A stretch of 64,000 nucleotides of DNA, from the NCBI GenBank assembly GCA_049999805.1, contig JBNGIO010006274.1, forward strand, positions 233,875 through 297,874, written 5' to 3'. Shown here one piece after another: positions 1 to 11,552 of this stretch. The notes beneath the pieces are model-generated. The model searched no databases, had not been told where the DNA came from, and saw only the letters and a list, made by a program, of their open reading frames with translations. This DNA comes from Folioceros fuciformis (Eukaryota > Anthocerotophyta > Anthocerotopsida > Anthocerotales). Each line of letters begins with the position of its first letter. Positions within the stretch are counted from its first letter, which is position 1. The translations under genes and the position numbers were made by a program.

Positions 1-1
1 G

Positions 2-2933
2 GAGGTTGTCCAATGTTTTGATAGGGTTATGAGTTTATTCTCAGAACACCTAGATGATCCCCATCACAAGGTTGCCCAAGCGGCCCTTTCAACTCTTGTG
101 GAGCTCGTGCCTGTATGCAGAAAGCCATTTGAAGCCTACCTGGAGAGAATCATTCCTCATGTTTTTGCACGACTGGTTGACTCGAAGGAGGTCATTCGAC
201 AGCTTGGCACGTCAGCTCTAGAAATTGTTGGCAACACCTACAGTATTGATTCCCTTCTGCCTGCTCTGCTGCGTTCTCTTGATGAGCAACGCTCTCCCAA
301 GGCGAAGATAGCTGTGATTGAATTCGCTATAGCATCGTTTGCTAAACTGGCACTCAATGGTGAGGCCGCAGGAGGTAGCGGGCTGTTGAAGCTTTGGCTG
401 GCGAAGCTGGCTCCTCTAGCAAATGAAAAGAATCCCAAATTGAAGGAAACTGCTGTGACAGGAATTATATCTGTGTACTCCCATTTTGACTCCACAACAG
501 TACTGAACTTTATTCTTGGTCTTTCTATCGAAGAGCAGAGTTTACTAAGGCGATCGCTGAAGCAGTACACTCCAAGAATTGAAGTCGACCTTATGACATA
601 TCTACAAAACAGGAGTCAACGGATTAGACCGAAGTCTAATAGTGACCAGCCTGAAGTGTCATTACCGACTTCAGATGAAGGTTTTGGAAGGGGGTACGGA
701 GGTCAAATGAAGATACAAGGCCCCTCATCTGGTTCGTCCAGTGTCAACAATGTGAGAAAATGGCACTCGGTGCAGTCCGACCCTGCATATGCTGGGAATC
801 TCACCAGCCAGTCTCCTGCATTTGATGCAAGCAATGTTCACCATGGCTATCACGAAGTTGCAGGTGAAATGGATGAACATTTAGTCCCCAGAAAGGAGAA
901 AAATGACATGAATGGAACCACCGGTACTTCTGGGCGGCCTCGACACTGGTCTGACCAGGGGCAAAACGTGCAAGAGGGCAGTTTTGATGTTAGACGAAGC
1001 AATCATGACAGGTCCGGTCTTTCATCTTTGGGTGGCCAGGAGTCTGGACGGGCACTGCCAGACCTAGATGGGCAGATGTCCTATCTGGATGCACGGGATT
1101 CAAAAGTCAGAGACAAGTCCAACCAGGTGTCTGACACTGAAAATGATTCAAATGTGCTCAAGCTGCTTCGACAGGTAGGGCAGCTGTCTGTAAGACGCTT
1201 ACTTTTCACCTTTGAATCAGGGTTAGCTTCTGCAGATCTTGAGATTTTGATGTTGTCTTCCTTCGTGTCCTTTTTGCAGATGTCAAACTGGGGTGATCAC
1301 AAGCCAACGGCAGAAAAGTGTGAGGCTTTACAAGAAGTGCTGCAGCTTTTGCATGTGAATGATGCAACTCTTTGGTCTCAGGTTCGTGTTGCTTTGCTGA
1401 ATAGTCTTGTCCTGTCAATGTTAAATATGATCAGATTCTATCAGATTCCTCTGGGATAGGATTCTGAGAAGGACTCTGGCTTTTTACTCCCTGTGATCAG
1501 TATTTCAACCAGATATTCACGGCAGTTCTGGAAGCGCTTGATGATCCAGATCCCTCCATCAGGGAACTTGATCTTTCAGTGATTCTCGAGATGTTGTCTC
1601 ATCAGGTGACTTGACAAAGTTGTTCAACAGCCTTTGATACTGTTAATTGTGTGCATTCTGTATCTGCTCAACATCTGCTTTTCGTGTCCCATCCAGAGGG
1701 AAAGGCTGGAAGAATGCACTGAAACCTTGTTGGAGAAATTATTGAACGCGACAAGGGATTCAGTCCCAAGGGTAAGTCCTTTTGTCAAGCCTTTTTGGTT
1801 AGGATATTTCTTAACTCTCAATGCAGTTCCTCAGGCCACACTGGAGCAAGGAAATCCCGCTCCCACTTTGTATACACTAGACCCACACCGTTATAATGGA
1901 ACTTGCAGATCCTGCTGCATGTACATTCCGAGTTTCGCTTTGCCTCTAGCATGAAAGTCGTCCAGTCTTAATGTAGGGTCCCTGCATTTTCATCACGGTA
2001 CTATTCTGCTACAAGGTTGGAATTTTTCCAGCAGAGAGGAAGCTCATTGTTAACGTACTGTACCTCGCTTGATTTGGATACAGGTCTGCAGTGCAGCGGA
2101 ACGTTGTCTGCATGCTGTGTTAACTCAGTATGATCCTTACCGTTGCCTTGCTGTAAGTCTGCTTACTCCGGCTTTTCTTCTGTCTCCATGTTTTCAGTAC
2201 TTTCCGCCTTTCGGATAGGATCCGTTGTGGTTGTTAAAGAAGCTTTGGCTCATTGGGCACTAATGGCTTCCAGGTTGTGGTACCTCTTCTTGTGAGTGAG
2301 GAAGAGAAGACATTGGTAACTTGCATTGGCTGTCTGACAAAGGTCTCTGATCGTAAAACCATCACGGCTTTGGGATTTGGTTTTAGGCTCTTGTGCTGAT
2401 GTGTATGTCTGTGACGGTGTTATAGTTGAGATTTTAACAGGAAATTTTAGTCTTGGCTTATGTCTGACAAGTTATATTGCAGCTTGTGAGCCGCCTTCCG
2501 TCGGAGGAGCTTATGGCTCAGCTACCTTCCTTTTTGCCGGCCTTATTTGATGCTTTCGGAAATCAGAATGCAGACGTCCGCAAGGTAAATCACGGTTGTC
2601 CAGCTCCCCTTTTTTGGCCAAGGAATGACTGTAAGGAAACTATGAGGGACTGACTCCGTTCCCGTGCAGACTGTCGTGTTTTGTCTGGTGGATATCTACA
2701 TTGTTCTTGGAAAAGCGTTTGTTCCTTACCTGGGAAGCCTTAGCAGCACCCAGTTGCGACTTGTCACCATTTATGCGAATCGGATATCTCAGGTAGGTAG
2801 CGAGTGTATTTGGTGATGTTTCTACTCAGGACACTGGGCTGATGTTGATCAATGGGGCACGATTGAGATTTCACGCCTGGTTTTTGGATTGGATCAGGCA
2901 AGAACGGGCAATTCCATAGATGCTCCTTTGTAG
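2..2933 (+). CDS. CLASP: CLASP microtubule-associated protein, C-terminal part (5' end outside window)
   Basis: This is the 3' part of a plant CLIP-associated protein, which binds microtubules and stabilises their plus ends at the cell cortex. Coding exons that keep frame are 2-1174, 1280-1381, 1501-1605, 1697-1771, 2084-2152, 2274-2342, 2483-2584, 2670-2792 and 2898-2933, giving about 616 residues that end at a TAG. The first exon has HEAT-like sequence (FSEHLDDPHHKVAQAALSTL, then SLDEQRSPKAK and LKQYTPRIEVDLM). A low-complexity Ser/Gly linker follows (about 640-1140), then the C-terminal CLASP domain (YFNQIFTAVLEALDD, LVSRLPSEELMAQLP, LVTIYANRISQ). The small exons of 69-123 bases are all phase 0. 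The last exon has only 11 codons plus the stop and ends ARTGNSIDAPL, like the tail of Arabidopsis CLASP as I remember it. The upstream part of the gene lies left of the window. The exon map is inferred from frame and homology, not from transcripts. Confidence 0.93.
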
Positions 2934-4243
2934 AGCCTCCAATGTGATATCCGAGGAGCGATTCTTTCCAGTTCTGGACTGTAGGAGATAGCTTTGTTGC
3001 GAGGGCTTGCCGTACGGGTCTGTGCTATGACGAGTTCCTTGGACTGTTTGTGCGTTGACAATTTTCATCACCTATTGGATTCCAGGGTGTGGTAGCTGAT
3101 CATATTTTGTGTGGAATAAGTTGGTCCTGGCTAACATCCTTTGCCGACTGTTTATTTATGTCAGTCCTCTTGCTGACGTAATTTAGACAGCGTCACTTCC
3201 TTCTTTGGATTGCCACCTGTTTCCGGTCGCGCATATCTTTCATCAATCAAATGCATCTATACTGGGTTCAGAGTGTACAGCCCAGAAGCCCAGTGGAAAC
3301 GACAGCCAAGATCCTGCAGGTTCTCGTGGCCTGCGCCGAAGGGCTCCTAAGGATAGAATGCCGCACCAGTCCCAGGTGGGCAGATGTCGTCACACTTGGA
3401 TAGATACACTCTACACGACTAAGGCAGCACTCGCTGTCAAATCAGTACAGGTCGTTGTCGGACACTACGGTTTGACTGGACTTCACTGTATGCATTGCCA
3501 CCGTACACATCAGTCACACCAAGGATGTAAACCATTGGTACAGTTTGAAAATGACTGTATGCCTGGACCCACATCCCTTTTTCGTAATCGAAATCGATTC
3601 TAGTTAGATATCGTACGTCTAGGGTTCGTTATCATTTTGTTTGTAAAGTATTTAAATAATTCTATCCATTTTTAATAGTAAAAAGATACTAAAAAATAGA
3701 CTTATAAAAAAACAAGAATAAGTTATCTTTCATATGATAATTAGCTCCTCCTCGTGTTAAAATAATTGGATCTTATTTACCATCGGCATACTAACAAACA
3801 CAGATTTCCACCCAATATCCCATCCTATGACCCTTGGAGTAGGACTTCGTGCAATTGCGATCAAAAAATGTTTTTATATATATATGTATATGTACGTACG
3901 TACGTACGTATGTATGTGTTTGTTTTGGGACGCCGGGTGGTTTAATCCTAGCATTATGAAGTTGGCGACAACACCCTACCTCCCCCATTATCCACGGTAA
4001 AATTTGAATTCAAATGGGATGGGAATCCTTGGGAGGTAACGAATCTGGCACGAAAGTTCATTCCCGTTATTCAGCTTTACACAAATTATAGGCTCTCTAG
4101 TTGGCACCGCATAAGTAACACCGGAACTTGGAGAGAGGGATGAGAGAGACTGCGCATGCTGAACTTTCTCCAGAGTCCCGACTTCTCCAGACCATCGAGT
4201 GTACCAGTTCCTGAGCTGAGGACTGGTAGCGGAGATTGCCAAG
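2934..4243. other. Intergenic region between CLASP and the DUF3754 gene
   Basis: This stretch holds the CLASP 3' untranslated region, an AT-rich segment around 3600-3790, and probably the promoter of the next gene. I see no coding sequence; the short open frames are not conserved. A small TACG/TATG repeat lies at about 3880-3920. Confidence 0.6.
3880..3921. repeat. TA/TACG/TATG microsatellite
   Basis: The sequence moves from TA dinucleotides through about four TACG units to TATG units. It is a simple alternating purine-pyrimidine microsatellite in the intergenic region. Confidence 0.8.
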
Positions 4244-7200
4244 ATGTCAAAGGCACCCAAGGAGGTGATTCGAATCGAGCGCGAGGCCGTCATCTCGACT
4301 TTGAAAGTCAAGCTCGTGGAAAACTTAGCAGATCTCATAGGTGACATTCCCGTGAGCAATGCGGGGTCTTCAAATTTGCCTTCTGTTCCCTTGCTCGCTT
4401 CATTTTCATGCCACTGACTACTCAGCGGTCCTGGCGCCTCACAGTGGCCGACTCCGATCGCGATGAATTCCTAAGCTTTTGCAAGCTCGCGGAGGGAGCT
4501 ATCCGGGCCTGGTACCTTGCGCAGTTCGAGGAGCTCATGGTTATACACTACTCCCTTCTGTCCGCTTCTGTAGTCTATGTCCTCAGGCAGGATCGGGTGG
4601 ACCGTCCACTTACCAGTCTTTGCTTGTGCAGCAACTGTTCTCCTTGTTTGAACCAGTCTATGGCGCGCATAAGCTTATGCAGCAGGAATTGTCAGCATCT
4701 AAAGTGGACGTTCTGGAGCAGCGATTTTTGAGAATTGTGTTCGAGGTAACATCGTTCTGACTTTGATTCATGGGGGCACGAATGGAGTCGGATGCGTCGT
4801 GTCGTAATTCCATCGTCGGTGTCTTAGATTCCAAAGACTTCGGTGCTCATCGGAAGTGGGTGCTGTAGCTCATTGCCAGTACTTTTTCTTAGAAAGAAAA
4901 AAAGTAATATGATTTGTAGTTCGGATTCGTGGATCAGCACTGCAGGCTCTTGAGACAAGCCACTTCGTATAGATCGTGCTACTTGGATTCTCGGAACGTT
5001 TAATCCTCAACCCTTCCCTCCATTCTTCTTTGAGATGAATGAAAGAAAACAAGTTGTGTTCATTGGAAAGGTCGTTTCTGGTTGTCGCCCTGACCTCTAA
5101 CCGAATGAAGCTCAGTAGAGGGCCTGGCATTTCCAGTGCATGAAGTACAAGGTCTCTGAAGGATGTCTATTTCCCTTAACGGGGCTGAGCTTGCTATGCG
5201 AAGTCTGATTTGCCTACTTTAGGAAGATCGTCTTGCATGTCGTTTTTGTGGTGTCGTGTCGTGTCGTTAACTTCCATGGACAGTCAAGCTATGATAAACT
5301 GAATCGCTATGCTTTCCACGGCCAATCCGAGCGTGAGTTCCCTCCAACCTCAGTAGCAGTTGCTCTGTGTGGGATTGGATGTCACAGTTGATGGAAAAAA
5401 GCAACTTCAAGATTGTTACCAAGGATGAAATTGAGGTAGCCTCATCTGGTCAATATCTCCTCAATCTGCCAATCGCTGTGGATTTATCCAAGGTTCGTGA
5501 CACTCTCCCACAGCTTGTCTCTTTCCGAAGCTTACCAAGTCCTTACACCTCATTCTTTATTCTCAGCTGGACAAGAAGCTTCTGTCAAAGTACTTCTCGG
5601 AACATCCCAAAGAAGGAATCCCTGACTTCAGCAGACAGGTTGGTTGGCACTCTTTGATTTAAGTCTAGAATGCCACATGAATCTAGCAATCAGGTGATAC
5701 TCTCTAGAACTCCGGAATGTTAGCTTGGAGAGTGACTTTGACATGAGCTTTATTGCCACTAAGAATCATTGAACTAAGAATCTCTACGATGGGTACAGTA
5801 TGTCCTTTTTAGGCGTGGTGTGGGAATTGACCAAACAACAGACTATTTTGTTTTGTCCAAGTTGAATGTGATCCTCTCACGCTGCTGGAATTGGGTGCTC
5901 CAGAAGCTCAGGTGCTTCGTTTCTTTCATGCATTCCATCTCAGAATTTGCATGCTTGCTAGAAACCGACGATCAAGGTGATTGTGAAATTCGGAACTTTT
6001 GACTACCAGGGTCAGAAAGAAAGTTGAAACTAGCAGGAAGAACGAAGAAGCAGAAGACTTACCACTACCAAATGGTGACCTGTATGTGGAGCGCAGAAGG
6101 ATAGAAAACATGGAAATCAGGTTAAATTCTTGCCCGTCGCAGGTCTCAAAGGCTCATGGAGTATGGGAGCTAGTTTGTACTCTACAGTAATTAGCATTTT
6201 CTCTTCGAATTTTCTCTGATTTCTGCTAGCTACATTACTCATTGTGCCCTGTGACTTGTCAATTTTGCCACAGCGTGGGAAATCTCTTTAAAAAGAACAC
6301 GGTCCAAGAACCCACATTTGAGAGAGTGATCGTCTTGTACAGGTGCAACTGTTCACGTAACTGAACTTTTTTTCATACTTGTCGAATGCACCTCCGCTTA
6401 ACTGTATGTCACGATTTGTTGTCAGCCTGGAAGTCTCATTGACATCATCCAAGGCAGTGTTTGACATAGTTTCTGCTTCAGTGCGGCTTCCATTGACACT
6501 GTAGCCTTGCCCTGTCATCAAGTTTGCTTGGGGCTAAGCAAGGTGTACGTGGAAAGAGGGATGTGATTCATAAGTGTTCTGTTAACAGAGCTTGTTCTGG
6601 TTTGGTGCCTGTCACACCAAACCACAGGTTGTGGTTTGGTGTGATGCAATTACTGAGAGAAATATCAGAGCAGACCTGTACTGACGAGACTGCGTCTTCT
6701 GCAGAGGCTTAAGCATCCACCCTGATGTTGTGTATTCGTGTGGCAAGCAGAAAGGCCACTCCTCGTGGCTTTACAGCAGATCTTGGGGATCGTGCAATCC
6801 ACATCAAGCATTTTAGGAACATACCGATGGCAGATATGGAGCTGGTGCTAGTGAGTGATTTCCACTGAGTGGTTCCTGCTACAGCACGCCAGTAGGGGGC
6901 CAGTGCCTTTGCTTTACGAACTGTAGGTGTCTGTTTGGCTATTCTTCTCTCGTCGTTTTTGCTAAGCGTTCTTTCCCTGTCAGCCGGAGAAGAAGAATCC
7001 AAGTCTTACACCCATGGACTGGTTGAAATTTTTCATATCTGCAGTTTTGGGTCTGGTGAGCCTTATTTGCTTGTTCATGGGCATGCTAGAGGAACTTCCT
7101 TTGAGTATGCTTGCGAACCCTGATTTCAGTGTTGTGGCAGGTTGCGTTTGTTGGTTCAATGGAAACGCATTCCCTAGACGTCTGGGTGGCTCTTGCCATT

Positions 7201-8210
7201 CTGGGTGGTTTTATCGGGTACTGTGGGAAGATTTATGTCACGTAGGATCTCAAGGCCTCTCTTGCTTTGCAGCCGCACTTTTGATTTTCTCCAAGTTTGA
7301 TTCGCCTGGCTGTGAGAATTGCTTGGTTTCTGAATGATAAGTGCACACGATAAAGCTTTGTTCTGTCCTCCCACGGCTATTTCATATTTAATAGATACTT
7401 GATGATACGGCTGAGATCGTGCAGCTTGTGCAGATATGGGTAGTCGCTGAGCTACTGTGTGATCTGTGGCTGCCCTGCAGCTTCCAGAGCAATCTTCGGG
7501 AATATCAGAACCTTATCACCAAATCAATGTACGATAAGCAGCTGGACAGTGGGAAGGGGACTCTTCTCCATTTATGTGATGATGTTATCCAGCAAGAGGT
7601 TAGGAGTCACAACGTTTTGCTTTGAAGTTTTGTTCAGTGCCGCATACGACGGCCAGCTCAGCTCAGGCAGGGCCTTGATATTAACCGCGCGGATTTCATG
7701 CTGTTGTTGAAGGTGAAGGAAGTTATCATAGCATTCTTCGTCATGACGACGCAAGGGAGGGCGACCGTAAATGTATCAGACCATGCATACCTACATGGAT
7801 TGAAATATGCTTGGAACATTCTGGTGGCTTTGGCGCTGCTACTGAGCAGCTATGTCATAAGAGCTACAGGGGAAAATGCTGACTCATGCGTTGTGTCAGG
7901 AACTTGACGCACGGTGTGAAACCCTCATGTTTGAAGAGTTTGCTGAGAAATGTGACTTCGAGGTCGATGATGCAGTCAAGAAGATGGAAAGATTGGGAAT
8001 CCTTACGAAGGTAAGAGCCAATCGCCTTATATAGTACTCACGAACATACGTTTATGGTTGCCTGACAGTACGTGTGTCTTGTTATTTATCAAAACACCGG
8101 ATGTTGCGCAGGACTCCTCGGGTAGGTACTCTCATGTGTCTTTGAAACGCGCTAACCAGATATTGGGGGCTGCCCAGGAATCATTAGGGGAGAAGGATCT
8201 CGTACAGTGA
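4244..8210 (+). CDS. DUF3754 (TMEM143-like) membrane protein
   Basis: Exons 4244-4340, 4445-4539, 4632-4745, 5388-5492, 5567-5638, 5799-5911, 6010-6120, 6274-6342, 6751-6850, 6984-7055, 7141-7241, 7481-7598, 7713-7766, 7900-8010 and 8112-8210 join in frame to about 476 residues. The protein resembles Arabidopsis At3g19340 along its whole length, as I recall it. Family landmarks include [13 protein letters not shown] near residue 50, [15 protein letters not shown] near 105, [14 protein letters not shown] near 165, [14 protein letters not shown] and [18 protein letters not shown] mid-protein, and [17 protein letters not shown] with [12 protein letters not shown] toward the end. Two hydrophobic segments, around [13 protein letters not shown] and [18 protein letters not shown], suggest a membrane hairpin. 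The molecular function of the family is unknown to me. The start codon is the first ATG and begins the conserved [13 protein letters not shown] block. A 15-base exon at 5962-5976 would also keep frame but would leave a 33-base intron, so I left it out. Confidence 0.9.
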
Positions 8211-8875
8211 ACAGGTGATGATTTCTTTCCTATGGTTGATTTTGTTGTCGATCCGAGGAGTTCGGAGTCAAGGGGCTTTTGGAACAGTTGGCTTAGGGCC
8301 CAATGTAAAGTGGAAGGCATGCGACATTCGTTGCGGCATCGAGAGTCATTACGTGTTGTATTAAGGTTTATTTCATGGATATGTCGTCCACTGCACAGGA
8401 TGAATCAAGCACAATCCTACACAACTCCGTTGTATGTCTTTATATCCTGATATGTAGGTTAAGGGTGGAAGAGTTCGTGTGCTTGAAGATCCCATTATTT
8501 GTGAGTGCCATTTCATGGGAGGCCCTTGTCCCCCTCCTACCTGTTTTCAAGGGGCGTTTTCCTCCTCTAAACGATACGTGATATTTCCCGCTCACCCGAA
8601 AAGGAAAACTCGATATGCACTCACGCATACATTTCTACCTTACGGGCCTGGGCCTGGGTTTACACATACACGTATACACATATATGTCCTTGTGTATTTC
8701 CACGTCAGGTTTTTCGTGTTTCAAATACGGTGTGAAAGATATCTCACGGCGGCGGTGCGCCGTTCTGTGCAGCGAAGCTGCAGCGAAGGACTGTTTTCGT
8801 GGAGCTTGTCTGTCCATGATGGTATCATTTAGGCTTGTCCTGTAGCATAGTATCACTGATGACACTTGGGTGCGT
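8211..8875. other. Intergenic region and probable promoter of the serine acetyltransferase gene
   Basis: This compact spacer between two same-strand genes should hold the DUF3754 3' UTR and the serine acetyltransferase promoter and leader. I recognise no coding sequence or convincing regulatory motif. Confidence 0.5.
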
Positions 8876-11552
8876 ATGGCGGTGCTCAAGCAGAAGATGA
8901 TTGTGGTGGATGTGACGAGTAGAGACATTCCTCGACACACCCTGCCCGTTTCCATTTCCATATCCACTTCCTCTTCCCGCTCCACCGAGCTTGCTGTACC
9001 GGTGATTCAATTCAGCAGTTTTGTTCCCTGTGCCGAAATCGCCAGCAACAGGAGAAATTCAGGCAGAAAGGGAGACGCTGCCGGAGGCTACCAGAAGAAA
9101 AGGATAACGGAGAGCTTCGGCACATTTGTTCCACATTCTCCAGCTCCTTCTCAGAATTCGCTCCAAGACATGCCTGTGACAGCAGCATCCAGCAATGGCT
9201 GGGGTCGGCAAGGAGGCGCTGCCGATAACTCTCCACCTGATATCGATAAGGGCAAATTCTCGGATATTGTCGCGGGGCAAGCCAGGGACGTGAGCAGGAT
9301 CAGCTTTGAGGGGACTCCGTATGACGCCGCCCTCGACACAGCTGCAGGTAAGAGCAGGAACAGCTACGAGGGAGCTGAGGTCCTGGACAAGGACCGGGAG
9401 CGCACCAAAATTGCAGCCGACTCCAACTTCCTTGACCCCGAGAATCAATGGCAGAATGTCTTCCCATCATACATGCAGAGCAAAGGCGATGAATCCGATG
9501 ATTTGAACCTTTCGTCCTCGCACTTCGCGCAAGCCAACGGTGCGGTCGTGAATGGAGTGGTGGCCAAAAAGGCAGCCGCGGCAGCTACCGCTTCGGCCAA
9601 GGCTCTGGAATCTCATGTCACAACGGCTCCTCCCCTTTCCGCGCCTCCCTGCTCCGCAGCGAAACCTCCAACTGAGGGAGGCAAGAATCTTTCGGACCTC
9701 ATCTCTCACGACCCTATCTGGGCTGCAATTAGAGCTGAAGCTCGGCTGGAGGTGAGTGTCACTTTTTCTGTCTGTCATCACCACCTCCAGCGCTTTCGTT
9801 TTGTTGCCTACACTACTTAGAGTGTTGACATCCTTGTAGGCAGAACGGGAGCCTTTACTCAGCAGCTTTTTGTATGCAAGCATCCTAGCTCACCCGTGCT
9901 TCGAGCGCTCTTTGGGTTTTATTCTCGCCAACCGACTGAAAAATGCAACTCTGCTTGCAACACAACTCATGGATGTGTTTGACGACGTGTTTGGCTGCGA
10001 CCTGCATGTCCAGCAGGCTATTCGTTTGGATGTACAGGTGCTTCTTACTCTTCTTTGTCACTTCATTTGTCTCTCATGCTTGTTCTGGCAATCATTGCAT
10101 CTCGGGTAGAAACCTAAAGGATGGATGAAGGGAAATGCACATCACAAAGCTCAATATAACTTGGGAATCTCTATTCTTTTTCTCTCCAATTTGGTGTTGC
10201 CAGGCTTTGAAGGACCGTGATCCTTCTTGCAGGTCATACAGTTCAGCTGTCCTCTACCTGAAAGTAAGGCTACGCCCACCCAAAGCCAAGTTGTTTGGAT
10301 GTGCTTAGTTTCCTCAAAACACAGGGGCTCAAGCGACCGACCTCTAAGTGTTGGACTTCTTTTCTGGCATCTTTGTGATGTTCTAGAACTCAGGGCCAGG
10401 GTAATTTCCACATGTCTTTTCGCAGGGTTATCATGCTTTGCAGGCTTATCGGATAGCTCATGTCCTGTGGAATCGTGGCCAGCAAGTATTTGCTCTTGCA
10501 TTGCAAAGCCGAATCAGTGAGGTGACGATCTTCTCACAACTGTATCGTATGAAAAAGAACTATTTCTAGGGAGGCTTATAGATCGATCCCTTTGTGCAGG
10601 TGTTTGCTGTGGACATCCACCCAGGTATGAGAATGATTTGCATATGAAGACACAGGTTCCTCCACAATGGAGATGTGTATCTGCTACTTCTATCTGACCA
10701 GATGGAAGTCTAAATTGTTTGTGGGACGTACTTGGCTTCAGCTGCACGTATTGGCAAGTCCATCCTCTTAGACCATGGAACCGGCGTGGTGATTGGAGAG
10801 ACAGCCGTGATCGGTGATAGAGTGTCGCTAATGCAGGTAGGCGTTTCTGCCTCCATGTCCTGGAGGCACAGAACACGTGGGCACCTGAGTGTATGAAAAG
10901 AATGCCTTCCTTTCTTTCCGTGTTCGGAAGGCAACCCTCGGGAAGAGTACCTGCTTTTCGATTTTATGGCGGCTGTAGTCATCCACAGCTCCTGCACTCT
11001 AAATTGTTGGCTGGTCTTTCAGGGTGTGACATTGGGAGGAACTGGGAAGGATTCTGGCGACAGGCACCCTAAGATAAAGGAAGGAGTTTTAATTGGAGTT
11101 GGCGCGACCATTCTGGGCAACATAGTAGTTGGGAAGGGTGCAATGATAGCAGCAGGGTCGCTTGTTTTGAAAGATGTGCCCCCTCACGGGTTCGGTTTCT
11201 GAATGACCTTGAACTGACCTCTTTTCCCATGTGAAGGTGATTATATCGCCACTGTTCTAATTGGATGGCACGCTGGCGTTGCAGCATGGTGGCTGGCACT
11301 CCTGCGAAGCTAATAGGGATTCTGGAGGAACCGACGCCAGCGTTGACTATGCAACATGGTATCCCGGTTGACTTTTGCCACCCTTCACCACTTGACATAA
11401 GTCTGAACGTCTTGCATAATCGTCTGTTCTCTCAACTGTTTGCATCGTCTCCACCTGCAGATGTCACCCGGGATTTCTGTGCAGACCTCGAAGCAGCTGT
11501 TAGGAGGCAACTAGCAGGGGAACACGAATTGTACGGAGGAGCTGGCATCTAG
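8876..11552 (+). CDS. SERAT: Serine O-acetyltransferase with long N-terminal extension
   Basis: Serine acetyltransferase (EC 2.3.1.30) makes O-acetylserine from serine and acetyl-CoA, the carbon skeleton for cysteine synthesis, and binds O-acetylserine (thiol) lyase. In-frame exons are 8876-9751, 9840-10037, 10204-10263, 10426-10521, 10600-10624, 10742-10836, 11023-11189 and 11285-11552, predicting about 594 residues. The conserved enzyme starts near residue 275 (LISHDPIWAAIRAEA). An alpha-helical N domain follows, then the hexapeptide-repeat domain with DIHPAARIG, LDHGTGVVIGETAVIG, GVTLGGTGKDSGDRHPKI and GMVAGTPAKLIG. The catalytic histidines of DIHPAA and DHGTG are present. The first about 270 residues are Ser/Ala-rich and unlike the shorter plant enzymes. 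They may include an organelle-targeting signal, but the start at 8876 is simply the first in-frame ATG. The 60-residue tail after PALTMQH is also unusual; a further intron there cannot be excluded. Confidence 0.92.

Noticed and set aside
3880-3921. TACG/TATG tract considered as a regulatory palindrome
   Set aside because: It is a plain microsatellite; ACGT self-complementarity follows from the unit.
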